Shown here piece after piece: positions 36,295-50,700 of a DNA stretch of 64,000 bases. This DNA comes from Eledone cirrhosa (taxonomy: Eukaryota; Mollusca; Cephalopoda; Octopoda; Eledonidae): positions 170,628,833-170,692,832 of the forward strand of contig OZ024743.1 of NCBI GenBank assembly GCA_964016885.1. Direction: 5' to 3'. Both the position numbers and the translations under genes were made by a program. Each line of letters opens with the position of its first letter. The first letter of the stretch is position 1. The notes under the pieces were generated by a model. That model was not told the DNA's origin. It ran no database searches and saw nothing but the letters and a program-made list of their open reading frames with translations.

Positions 36295-39200
36295 ACTTGC
36301 TTTCCTTCTGTCTAAATCCTTTTCGTCACTCATTTCGTCTATATTTCATCCTTTCTGTTATTCTTTCCGTCCCTCGCGTCTTTTTAACATCTCTCCTTCA
36401 CCATATCCCCTCTCTCCATTGCCACATCGACCAATGACTACAGCACTAACACATAACTGCTAACTCAATCCCTATCACATACATCCTAGGACAGTTGTTT
36501 TGGGATCTGTTGTTTGTTCTGTATGGCATATGGATTATTAAGTAGGAGCACTCCTAAATCATGTATATGAACCCACTAACCTCCTCTGGATGTCCATGTG
36601 ATCGCTCTTCTCTATTTCAGACATGGAAAACCAACACCAACTCACTCCTCACACCCTCTACCAAGTTTTCATCTTCTCCCTCCCTCTCTCCCATTGTACT
36701 CCATAACTTCAGAGTTGGCACCATCTTTGTTGGCACAATGAAAGGTAGATTTGGAGAGATTGTAGAGATGCTTGAACGAAAGAATGTCAATGTGTGTAGT
36801 GTGCAAGAAACTAGATGGAGAGGTGTCAGCTAGATTTCTTGTGGGCAAAAAACGTAGCTACAAATTTTTCTGGGTAGGAAATGACAATGGACTGGGTGAA
36901 GTAGGGATTTTGGTAGCAAAAAAATGGGTAAACAAAGTAATTGCTGTAAATAGAGTAAATAGAATAATTAAACTTAGACTTGTACTAAATAGAATAATTT
37001 TAAGAATTATATTTGCATATGCACCTCCATCTGGACTGCCAGACTCAATAAAAGATACGTTTTATGAGTCCCTAATGCACACAACTTCCCAAATAAATGA
37101 CAGCAACCTCATACTCATTGCAGGTGACTTTAACAGGCAACACTGTGAGGGTTTTGACGGAATCCATGGGGGTTACAATTTTGGTGCTAGAAATGAGAAT
37201 GCTGGAATTCTGTGACGCAAATGACTTATCTATCTGTAACACAAACTTCAAAAAACAAGACAACCATTTAATCACCTATAGATCTGGTGAACACACCAGC
37301 CAAATAGATTTCATTCTCACCAGAACTTGAGTTGAGTGACGGTTAGGAACACAAAGTGAAGCATGCTTTTCCCAACATAACTTAGTAGTTAGCAACCTTA
37401 CAGTCAGGGCTAGAAGAACCCAGCAACGGCAACCAATCGGAAGGAGAAGAGTATGGAAGTTAAAAGACCCATCAAACAGTAACAAATTTAGAAATATGTT
37501 GACTGACACCTTTGACAGTAAGGAAGAGCAAATAGAGACATACAATATAGCGGAGCAGTGGGAGTTCCTGAAAGGTAACCTACTGAAGGTGACTGATGAA
37601 ACCTGTGGCTGGAGTAAGTCCCTAGGAAGATGGAGAGTAACTTGGAATAGTAAAATAGATGAGTCAATTAAAGCCAGCTTGAAAAGATTGGCAAAATGGG
37701 GGTAGCAGAGAAGTCTACTACTAACAAGTTGCAAGAAGGGAAGCAGAAAAATAATTTAAGCATGTTTGGCAGCGTGAGTGTGTCAGGGAAAATTGTGATG
37801 TCGGTGGGGAGAAGTGCGTCCAAAATGATTTTGGCGAACTTCCCCTCATTGACGCTGAAAAGAAGGTAGCATGGAAGTGCCACTATGAAAGATTACTGAA
37901 TGAGGAGAATGCATGGGATGAAGACAGTTTGTCACATGTCGACCCAAGAGAGGGACTGGCTGTACAAGTTAGTGGTAGTGTAGTAAGTAAGGCAATCAAG
38001 GATACGAAGACAGAGCAGCTGAACCCTCAGGGATAGTTGCTGAGATGCTGAAAGCATCAGGTATGATGGGCCACACTTTAGTCTCCTGCATGACCAATGA
38101 CTCGTGTAGCAGCATCATCATAAACTGATACAGGGACAAAGGTGATGCTCTAGACAGGGAAAACTATAGAGGCATTAAGTTGGTTGACCACTGAAAGAGA
38201 GATAGCTCTGCTGATTAGAGCACAAGTTAACCTAGATGAGATGCAGTTTGGGTTTGTACCAGGTAAAAGTATCACATATGCCCTCTTCCAACTGCAGAAG
38301 TACCTAGTTAAGAGTAAACCCCTCTACTTGGTTTTTGTAGACCTGGAGAAAAAAGTTGAGTCCCTTGTTCCTTTATCTGGTAGGCTCTTAGAAAACTAGG
38401 TGTAGATGAGTGGCTTGTGAAGCCATGTACAGAAGAACAGTTATCAAGATCAGAATTAACAATGACTATAGCGAAGAATTTAGTGTGCAGTTTGGTGTCC
38501 ACCAAGGCTCAGTTCTTAGCCCCCTCCTGTTGATCATTGCCCTACAGGCAATAACGGAGGAGTTTAAGACTGGCTGCCCTTGGGAACTTCTCTATGCAGA
38601 CGACCTAACCCTTATAGCCAAATCTATAGCTGAATTAGAGATGAAATTCCAAACCTGGATACACAGCCTGGAATCTAAAGGTCTTTAAGTCAACTTAGTA
38701 AAGACTAAAGTTCTAGTAAGTAGAAAGGTTAACAGGGCCCAGATATCCTGCCATTGCTCAGTGTGCAGAAAAGGGATAGGTAGGAATTCCATACTATGTC
38801 CCAAGTGCAAGCTATGGGAACACAAGAGATGTAGTGGAATCCCAGGCAGACTAAGAAAGAATGTAGGTTTTACATAGGGTCAGTGCACGGGAGCAATAAG
38901 TAGAAAAAGCTCTCAAGATACAATCACCTTCAAATGCCTAGAAGGCTCTATAGAAGTGCTAGACAGCTTCTGTTACCTGGGTCACCAAATCAAGTAGCCA
39001 GAGTGAGATCGAGTTAGAGAAAGTTCAGAGATCTACTAACGCTGCTAACTACAAAAGGTTTTGCCCTCGAAATGAAAGGCAGACTGTATGATGCATGTAT
39101 AAGAATAACTATGTTGTGTAACAGTGAAACCTGGGCTCTGTGTACAGAGGACCTGCATAGATTGGAAAGAAATGAAGCCCCCATGCTTCAATGGATGTAC

Positions 39201-39786
39201 AATAGCAATATACGAGAACAGCAAAGCTATGCGAGAAATTAAACTTTTGAGGGATCAGATGCTGTGTGCAGGAGAGATTATGTTAGTATCGACACATGAT
39301 ACGTATGAAGGATGACAGCTGCATAAAAAGGGGCAGAGCGCTCAAGGTTGATGGTAGGCAGGCCTAGGAAGACTTGGGATGAGGTAATAAGAGCTGTCTT
39401 TGCTCAATTACACCTCACTAAGGCAATGACACAGGACTATGACCTCTGGTGCTATGAAGTATTACAGAAGATCCGCCCTCTATTATTCTCGGGCTGAGGC
39501 ATATACCTAGTAGGCAATACCATTCTCTACCATCTCTCCTCCCATAAACCTCCCTTATACCTACATCCCCAATTCCCCAAAGCATCTAACCCAGCCCTCC
39601 CAAATTCCCAACCTCCTCTATAAAGTGAAACCCCCCATCCCAACCCACTATAGTGGTCATGTAGGTGCCATGACAAAAGCGAGTGCCCTTAGCTAGAAAA
39701 GGGCATCTGTAGTGATCCTCCCTGGTATGTAACCAAACTACTTCGCATTTAATTTAACTCTTTCTGCCACTTCAAATAACAACGCC

Positions 39787-39822
<36 letters not shown>

Positions 39823-40804
39823 TAAGAAATGTGTGTGTGTGTCTGTGTTTGGTACATGTCTATCTATCTATCTCTCCAACAGGGGGCTCAAACATGCGGC
39901 CCACGAACTACTTTACTATGGCCCGTGGTAGAACCAATATTTCAGATTCCATTATAACTGGTGAAAATAAGGCAGTGAGGTGGTGGAATCGTTAGCACAT
40001 CTGGCGAAATGCTTAGCGGTACTTCTTCCATTTTTACATTCCAAGTTCAAATTCTGCCGATCTCAACTTTGCCTTTAATCCTTTTGAGGTCGATAAATTA
40101 AGTACCAGTTGGGAACTGGGATCGATGTAATCGACGGAACCCTAAACCCTAAAATTCATGCCTTGTGCCTATAGTAGAAATGATTATAACTGGTGAAAAT
40201 CATCACCCACCACCACGTTTGGCCCAGTGCCTCTCCTCCAGGACGTAATGGCCCTTTTATGTCATTGAGTTTGAGACCCCTCTTCTACATACACACACAC
40301 ATATATATATATACACACTTTACTTTTTTTCTGTCTCTGGACTACGCCCATGCTGGAGTATCACCTTGGTAAGTTATGGGGAGGTCAACAAACCAACAAG
40401 CATTGGTGGGAGGGCAAACACAAACGCAAAGACACACAAACATATATAAAACGCGCTTCTTTTAGTTTCGGTCTATCAAATCCACTCACAGGGCTTTGGT
40501 CGGCCCGGGCAGTGGGACTGAACCCAGAAACATGTGGTTGGGAAGCAAGCTTCTTGTCACAATGTGCATATATATATGTGTGTGTATGTGTTATCAAGTT
40601 AACAATGAAAATAAAAAGAACAAAGTCAAGTTACTTTATAACTTTGTTTTTATTTTGTTGTTTTTATTTTTATTGTTAATTTAATACCTAATATCTGACT
40701 CTGTATCTATGGATTTTACAAGATTACATTGAGTCCTATCTACGGTACGGACCCTACTACCAGACTGAAAAAAGAAAATATATATATATATATATGTGTG
40801 TGTG

Positions 40805-40866
<62 letters not shown>

Positions 40867-41689
40867 CTACATACATACATATATACATACATACGTTTAC
40901 CTATGTATATAGCTATGCATTTGTATATACACATGCATTTTTATTGAAGTGTGGAAGGATTTTGACATGAATTTTCGTTTTTTTTGGTAAGGAGAGAATT
41001 TTGACTCCAGATTTTATTACCTAGGGAGATTAAATACCACAGCTCTGGCTGAAACCTGACCAGGTTCTCAACCTTATCAAACACCAACACCGGCCTGTGT
41101 GTGTATATATGTGTGTGTATGTATGCATGTATGTATGTATGTTCGTATGCATGTGTGTGTATGATTGTATGTATATATATGTATACACCCACACCTTTCA
41201 TCACCATTGCTTCTTTTTCTTGTCGTTTCTGTTCTTGTAACTGTTGTAAAAGTTGACGTCCCTATTTTCATTTTCTTTGATTTCTTTCATTATTCTTTTA
41301 TCTCCCTAGGGAATTCGTTGACAAGCTTCTTTTATTTATTTTCTTTGTTTTCTTCATTCGAATGCATTCACACTGGCTGTCTCAGAGACGTACAAATTTG
41401 GCTTATAAAACTTACCTAAGTAAATAGCCTAGCGCGCCCCGAAGCTTCAAACACCCCCTTTCTCCAAAATGCCCCCCTGGAGCTCTGTTGAGAACCTTTG
41501 GTGTAGATGTCACTGACCTAATCCCTCACAAAAGGACAGCCCATCCTACCAATGCCAACATGGAAGATGGATGTTAAATGATGATGATCATATATATATA
41601 ATGCTTATGTGGACCTCTCAAAATTTGTTGGATTTTCACCCGAAATTGGATACCAACCCGGAGTACACCTGAACTTCCACCAGGAAATC

Positions 41690-41731
<42 letters not shown>

Positions 41732-44700
41732 GTATGTGTATATAAATAAGTATATATGTATGTGTGTATTGAACAATGAAAATATAACAAACGTCAGAGA
41801 TAGTTAGTTAATTAGTTCATATTAAATAATAAACAAATTAACTAACTACCTTTGAGTAGATTCTTTGAGGAAACCTTAGGCGATGAGCACCTACGACAAA
41901 ATCTCGCTGAAACCATCTCTTCAAAGTCACAGTGTTCTTAACAATGATATCAGCCCCACCACAAACAGGTGGAAACCAAAATCTCACACCCACTCCTCCA
42001 CTTCTGCTCTGAACACAACATCTCTGGATGCCTTACATCTTTCTCGATAATATCTCTCTGAACTGGATTATACAATCACAGATATACCCATACATAAAGA
42101 TACACACATTCACCTTCACACACATGCACACAAAATATTTCTGCTACTGACAACACACATGTGGATACACACATATACACACACATCCAACACACATGAA
42201 AATATGCACACACACACACAAACATACACACTCACATGCATAGAAACACAAAAAAAAGTCACATACACACAAACATGTGTAGACACACTCACACAGAATT
42301 GTACACATTTACATACATAGAAACAACAGAAAAAGCCCCGTACACACACACTTACATGCACAAAAAAGAACTGTCAGATATACACACACACCAACAATAT
42401 AAGACTTTGAGACACCCACTTGTTCACAGACATATTCATCATCATCATCCATTTTTTACATCCATTCTTCCATGCTAGCATAGGTTAGATGGGTTAAGGT
42501 GACCTTGTCTTGCTCATGCAGAACTGATTTTGGCTTGATTTCTACAGCTTTATTTACTGGATGCTTTCTTGCATGGTGCCTACACGTCCACTTTACAGTA
42601 TGGACTGGGTGCTTTTTGTTGTGACACCTACACGACCACTTTACAGTGAGAGGGGTTGGGGGCATACTGTCTATATTGTTCAGCTTCAGCTTGTACCCAT
42701 GGGAAGACAGGTCTTCTGTATTACTGTGTAATGACAGAGGTCTCGGTCCTGTGTCATCGCCTTTGAGAGGTGCAATTGGGCAAAGTCAGCTTTTATCACC
42801 TCATCCCAGATCTTCTTGGGTCTCCCCACTCCAAGGCTTCCATCGACTTCTAGTGCTCTGCACCTTTTTATGCAGCTGTCATCCTCCATATGCATCTCAT
42901 GTCCATATCGACGCAACCTCCTCTCCTGCACACAGCATTTGATTGCTCTTATGCTCAGTCTCTCTCTCAATTCGTTTATGCTTTGCTATTCACGTATATT
43001 ACTATTACACATCCATCGGAGCATGCAAGCTTCGTTCCTTTCTAATCTACTCAAGTCTTCTACACACAACGCCCAGGTCTCACTACCATGTAACATTGCT
43101 GTTCGTATACACGCATCATACAGTCTGCCTTTCATTTTGAGGGAAAAGTCTTTTGCAGTTAGTAGTGGCAGTAACTCCCTGAACTTCTTCCATCCCTTTC
43201 TCACCCTGGTTACTGTACTTTCAGAACATCTACCTCCAATGCTAATTCAGTCACCTAGGTAGCAGAAGCTGTCAACTATTTCTACAGAGACCTCCCGGAG
43301 TTTGGCAATGCTTGTTTCCTGTGGCCGTTTGCTGCTTACTGTCCCGGTGCAACTGCTACATGTAAAGCCTACAGCCTTAACTAAATTTCCTGAGATCCCA
43401 CTACATCTCTTGTGTACCCATAGTTTGCATTTGGGGCAGAGGATGGGATTTCTACCTACACCTTTCCCACATACTGAGCAAGGCCATTTCCCTGAGGGGA
43501 TCTGGGCTCTGTTTTCTCATCTACTTACGAGGACCTTAGTCTTTGTCAGGACAACTTTTAGACACCTTGTTTCTAGGCCCTGCTTCCATGTTTAGAATTT
43601 CTTCTCTCGTTCCACCATAGATTCAACTATAAGTGTAAGATCATCTACATACAGAAGCTCCCATTTATACTCCTCTGTTTAGCGTGCAATAGGATAATAA
43701 ACAGGAGAGGGCTAAGAACAAAGCCCTGATGGACACCAGCCTGTATGCTAAATTCCTCGATATAGTCATTGCTAACCCTAACTTTGCTGACTGCTCCCAC
43801 CCGCAACCTATCAATCTCTTTCTAACACCCTTTTCCTAAGTTCCTTTTCTAACTTTTACACACAACTTTCATGTACCTACCTGTTCTCTACCATAAAACA
43901 GCTGGCACCTCCTTCACCCCCTACACTACCACCAACCTCATCATCTGCACACCTGATACCCCTGGCTGCCCAATCATCTCTCTGCAACTTCCCCACAAAA
44001 CTCATCTTTGCCTATCTCGACTCCATCCTTGCACCCCTAGTAGCTGCCCTCCCCTTCCACATATCTGACACCACCCATGCCCTCCACCTTTTTGACTCCT
44101 CCATCTATCCACCTGGCCCACCCCGTCCTCTTCACCTGCAACATCAAATCCCTCTACACACACATTCCCCAACAATCATGGCCTACGTGCCCTTCAACAC
44201 TTCCTCAACCTTCGCTCCTCCACTCTACCCTATCAACCTCCACCCGCCTCACTTTATCTTCTTCACCCTCAACTGCGTATCTTGTTGGATGAGTTCTACC
44301 AATAAGTAACCGGAATGGCTATGGGTACAAGAATGGGCCCTAACTACACCAACCTATTCATTGGCAACATTGAGGCCCAAATCTTTGCCCAATACGCTGG
44401 CCCCATCCCTGATCTATACGTCCATTATATTGACGACTGCATCGGTGTCACCTCACTTACATGAGAACAGCTCAGCTGTTTTCTCTCTTTCCTTTGCTTC
44501 TTCCACTCCGCACTCAACTTCACCATCTCCATCTCCAACACCTTCATTCACTTCCTGGACATCTCCATCAGCCCCTTACATCACCCCTACTACCTTTAAA
44601 CCTACTGACTCCCCCTCCTACCTTGATTTCACCTCTTCCCACCCCACCCACACTCCATCCCCATCTCCCAATTTCTTTGACTCTGCCATCTATGCAGCCA

Positions 44701-47700
44701 AACCCAGGACTTCAAGGTTCAAGCCTGTTACTTGGCTAGGAACTTCACTCGGCGAGGTAACCCCCTCCCTGGTCCATGCCACTCTCACCTGGATCCATGA
44801 TGTTGACCAAACCACCACCATCATTCCACGCCTCGGCTCCCCACCAACCAACTTCCATTTTCCCATACCTACCACACCTCCACCTTGCCTTGCCAGAGGA
44901 TGGTCTTCCAGCTTTTCTGCCACCTCTGGTCAGGCCATCCATCTCCACCATTTTCCCACTCTCATCCCTCCCTTCCTTCAAGTGCACACACAATCTCCGA
45001 CACCTCCTCGTCTGCAGCTCCCTTCATCCCCCAATTCCTCCCCTGGATCCCTCCTCTGCACTCAACCCCACTGTCACACTTGCCCTCATATCACCAACAC
45101 CACCATCTTCCGTGGGCCCAAAGGCCAATCCTTCAGAGGAGTTCAGAACTCCTTCCACAGCACCTCTTCCAGCCTTGTTTATGGGCTCCTACATCAAACA
45201 GACTGGGTAACAATTGGCGGACCAGTTCGCCGAGCACCTCTGGGACATCTGGCTCAGCAGCCAGTCACTAGTCACCCAACACTTCTGCTCCACCAGACAC
45301 TCCATCCGCAACCTCACCATCTGCGACTTTATTGCATGCTCCAGAGCCCTAGACAGATACCTGAGATATCAGCAGTACACTATTTGTTTCTCCAGACTTG
45401 GACCAAAAATGGTCTAAATTCCCCACCCCTTTTTCTTTAGCTCCACGCACACCCCTACACACCCACATATGCTCCACCTCTTCACCAACCTATCCACACA
45501 CACCTACACAACCTATACTAGTTACAAACCCACCCCCTATTTTACCCCACCATTGGCACCAATGAATCAACTAACTAACTACCCACCATTAGCAGTACTA
45601 ACCCCTGTCTACCACCACACTCCACACATTCATCCCCAACACCACTAATTACCTGCAACCCAGACTACCACCACTTTCACGCCTGCATCACCATACACAT
45701 ACACACATAAAAACAAAGAATCTCACAGACATACACCCCAATATAAGACTCAGAGACACCCACCTATTCACACAGACTGATGCAGCACACACCAACCAAT
45801 TTCATCTCTTCGGCGCGCACACAACCACACCCATGACACACCAGTACCCTCCACTTCAGCCTTCACCCACAAATGCTGGACCTCTCACCTACCATTCCAA
45901 CCTATCAATCTTCTCCTAACACCATTTCCACATACTACTTTCAGCATCCTTGTGTTTACTTTGTTTCATTTATGAACCAATCAGGGTTTTACATATCTCT
46001 CTCTCTCTCTCTCAACCAGATAATTCTTCTTTTTATATTAGTATTTTTAGTATGGTTAGGGTTGGGAATGATTGGGTGTGTACATAATTTTGTCCTTAAA
46101 ATCACTATCTACGAGTGTTTGGTTGTAGTAAAGCACAGCCTTATCGGAAATCTCCCAGGTTGCTGATAGATTAGAGATCCTATGACTAATATTAGAAACT
46201 AAGTTTTTAAAGACAGCAGGGGATGGCATGAGACTATATTAATCACTAGGCTTATGGTATGGTTTATACAAAGCTGTTATTCGGTCTAAATTCACATCTA
46301 GGAAATTTTCAATTTGTTCTAGTGCACTGTATCAATTAAATTTGTGCAAAATCTGTCCAGAGTCTGTCCATTACAATCTTGTGAAACAGAAAGACCGTCA
46401 TCATGGTATAGACCAAAGGAGTGGTTTGGGGAATTTAGACTTTAGGGTAAGAAGAATGTATAAGCAGATAAGATTACAAACATCAGCCCTGTCATAGGAC
46501 CCTACGGAGACAACAAAAGAAACATCATGGTCAGATTTGTTTACCTACATAGAACTGTTACTAAATAGGAGGGTTCTATGGGTATGGAATATGAGATCAT
46601 ATCCCATATCACTGATATATACTAAGAAATGAGATCTCCTTATGAATGAGATATTTAGGATATTACAAGGTTTGTCATCTCCGAACAATATTTACTTGAA
46701 CTCAAAGACAGAAATTTTTAGAGAATGTCTCCATCCCAAAACTCAATTGCTCGCTAGGTGGAAATATTCAACAAATTTGACTGATTTTCAACCACCTTAA
46801 TTTGATTTATATACTTCCATTATATCTTTTCTTTCTCTTTCTCTTTCCACACTTACATAATACAATACACTTTCTACACTACTATACTTGATATATTATT
46901 AAATCTTACTATCTCTATATTACATTCCACTACATAATACAATACTTCTGCTATAGTATACAAACACGTGGCTCATCTCGATTCATATTTATAGCTTGGA
47001 GTTATTTCCCTTTGTTTTATGATGTTATCTTTCATAAACATGTGTTCTTAGCAAAATTTACTTTTAACGCTATTTTATAAACTCGTATTAGTGCTGGAAG
47101 AAAGGTCAATATTTTGATGCTTCTTATTTTCTGGAGGTATGGTCAAATTAAGTCCTTGAAACATTAGGTAGTACCTTTGTTCCATGAATGAACATAAATA
47201 TATAATATTTCTGCTTTCTTCCCGATTGAGCACTGCTTTCTTTTTCCTTTTCACATCTACGGATATTGCTACATATATATATATATATATATTTTTTTTT
47301 TTTTCATAAAATTATAGTATTGTCAGCGTGAAGTGAAGCTGTAAACAGCTGAATACTATATGTATAATAAAAAGCCGGGTTAAGATATAACCACATATTG
47401 AACGGAGAGCTGGGTGGTTATATCTTAACCTGACTTTTTACTATACATATAGTATTCATCTGTTTACAGGTACCCTACGTGGTGAGAACACTACAATTTT
47501 ATGAAAATTCATATGCACTCACTGCTTCAAACCTCTTCAATTAATGTTTACATACACACATAAATATATATATATCAAGATAGGTTTATTTGGGACTAAC
47601 TATGATTGCAGAGATGTCGGTTTGTTAGGTGGGATATCACTCTAGCATTTAAATAATTTTATCTATTAGTTATAGCAATTGGTTTAGTCATTTCAGATTG

Positions 47701-50700
47701 TTTAATGTTTATTCTTATCAGAAACTGCATAATATGATAGCTCCAGCTTGAAAGAGTCCATCTTCCCCATATTCATATTTAGAATAGGTTAGGTGTTGGG
47801 AAATATGGATGATGTCTGAGATAGGGATTATAGAGGATGTCTTAGTTCATTATTAGCTTTGTTTTAATGAGTATATTAGTTACAAGTTTGGCATTTGATG
47901 GTCTTAACCACTAACTGTTTTGTTTATTGTTGGTTTTATTTTCAGAGTATATTATTTACGTATAGTGACATTCAATAATTACTTTACATTTGTTCTCGGT
48001 ATAACAACGTTCAGATTTATGTATTTGATGGTCCTATTTGCTTATTTACATATATATATGAAGGCGCATGGCTTAGTGGTTAGAACATTGGGCTTACAAT
48101 CGAAAAGTTGTGAGTTCAATTCTCGGACCGGGTGATGTGCAAGACACTTTATTTCACATTATTCTAGTTTACTCAGGTCCCTATCATTCCACTGCAAAGT
48201 GGTCGTAGAGGTGCCATGGCAAAAAAGCCCCCAGCCCACACTGTAAAGTGGACATGTAGGCGCCAGGGAAAAAAAGCACCCAGCACTCACTGTAAATGAG
48301 GTTGGTGTTAGGAAGGGCATCCAGCTGTAGAAATCAAGCCAGAATCAGTTCCTGTATGGACAAGACATGGTCACCTGACTTGACACTGCCCACAACAGGA
48401 CAACGTGTCTAACCCATGCTAGCGTGGAAGAACAGACGTAAAACGGTGATGATGATGATGATGAATATAGACATACACACATCCCTATCTAATTAAATAC
48501 AAAGTTGTCCAGTAATAAAGCCAATTGTCTCTCCAATTTGTTTCTCTTTCTAGATTTCCCCAAAGAACATTGGTTAGAAGCAGTAAATGCTACCATAATT
48601 CTAATGCCAGATGAAAATCGAGAGGTGTTACAGTCACTTTTACTCTTCCTTCACGATATTTCCACAACAGCTGAACACCACAAGGTACGACTGCTTCACC
48701 TTCTATCATCTTGTTATTGTTATTAATTTTTTTATAATTTGTTTGTTTGGGGTTGGAGGGGCCAGCAGCAGTGGTTATGGTGGTGGTTAGCTTTTAGTTA
48801 TTAATTTTGTGTTTAGATTTATTTAATTGTTTAATTCTTTGTATATAGATTGAGATGTGCATTGAAGAAATTCTGAGAATTGAATGAGGAAGCAGATTGT
48901 TTTGGTCCCATTTCAGAGGCTTCAGGACTTCAATGCTCAGCAGTATCTATTCAGTTGTCAGAGTAAACAGCCACTCATTGGAACTGTTTAGATCACACAA
49001 TAGTTCATCAACAATGCCCTCTCTTCTCCCTTCTATATGTGCTGACTTTTGAGTGGAAGTTGGAGCTTTTGAAGGGCATCCTGCTCTAAACAGGGCATGG
49101 AAGTGGTGCATCAAAATATGCAGACAGTGTCACCATGATGGTGTCAAACACCTTGAAAATCAGAATGGTCAGCAATTTCTTAAAAGTGTATGAAACATTG
49201 ATCGAAGCAAAGATTAACCCAGAAGTCAGTGGGTTTGCAACTGGGAACCTTCAGAGGCAAGCCCATGTCATCTGGCAGTGTTGTTGGGTGCAAGGCGAGG
49301 TTTGGTTTGGTTTGGTTTGGTCCTGGCTTCCACAAATAAGTTGAGATGAAGCTATCTTGGAAAGATCAAACAGATGTGGCAAATACATACAACATTTCAG
49401 TTATATATTAACACCTGACTCAGAAGATTGGAGTATCTGCTCTTTCTCTTCTTGGGGAAGGGATGTATTCCACTGGTCAGGTATTCCATCTGCTGCAAAT
49501 GCCCTTTGCACAGAGGGCTCAGCATGCTGCAGCTACTGATGCACAAACATGCTCTGAGCATGTGCAAATGTTCCTTGATAAACAGGTCTGGTTGTTATTT
49601 ATCAAACTTTTTTTTCTGCAGATATTCTTTTTGACTAAGCTGCAGCCTTGAGTCAAGCAAAGACCGAGACTGGGTATCTGGCATCTGGAATGTTGTCAGG
49701 CGCTCACTGCCCTCTTCTAGTTAGACAATGCAGTCAGTGGAAATTACATGTTAGTGTTCTATAGAGAACAAGTGATGGGCAAGAGCAACAACATTCCTAG
49801 AAGGTAACTTTAGACATTGACCAAAATGAAATAATTATTCTGTTCAGAAGGACTTTCGGCACAGGGACTATTGATAATTTCCAAAATTCCCAGTGCTGGT
49901 TCAAGTGCAGGGTGCACTGCTGGTTCAAGACAAACTCTACAATCTTGGAAATGCTTTCAGACAGGCCTGTCCAATGAAACCATTCTGCACACATCCAGTC
50001 TCCATGCATTGCTGACTTATTGAGTTTCATGAAACAGCTGTTGTTAAATGCAGAACAGTTCCAGTTATAGCAAAAGAGATTGTGTGGTGGATGAAACTGA
50101 AAGGACTGAAGACAAACAATTTCCTCATTGGCCTTTTCAAGTTTGAATTCAAAAGAATGGGCCTACTATAAACATGCACCTGTAGGTTGGAGAGAAGAGG
50201 GGTGAGAGGAACACTTGCCTGTGGTGCCCTTTGTGATTGGGATGATATTGGACCTGTGGGGTTCCTTAATTACTGATGCTCCCACCATACTGGTGAATTC
50301 TGTTGTTATTAATTTGTTACTTTTACATTTTTTTTTTACTTAATGAAAATTTCCACTGTCACAGTTTCTTTGTATTGCCATTAGAGTTTCAGCCCTGGTG
50401 ACCAATAAAGAAATCCTTATTGATGTTATTTTTATTGTTATTGTTTATTAATATTATTATTATGTTTATAACAGATGACAGCAAGCAATCTGGCAGTGTG
50501 TTTTGCTCCCTCTCTGTTTAATATAGTCAGCCTGAAAAGTTCCAACAGTCCAAGTTTGTTGAGGAATAAGAAACAAGCAGGTGTTCCAGATTCCAAGGAA
50601 GTGTTAGAACCTGCGCACGAATGTCTTGTTTTCATGATTGATAACTCTAAATCTCTTTTCTCAGTGAGTAATATTTATATGTATGCGTGTGTGTGTCTAT

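Noticed and set aside
44361..45440. A 359-codon ORF as a host proline/serine-rich gene
   Set aside because: The C-rich composition keeps the frame open. RT and nuclease blocks occur in all three frames around it, so it is a decayed Penelope-like element.
48062..48130. Possible tRNA gene
   Set aside because: It is the head of a SINE repeated at 50944 and 55972; mismatches and missing 3' stem argue against a functional tRNA.
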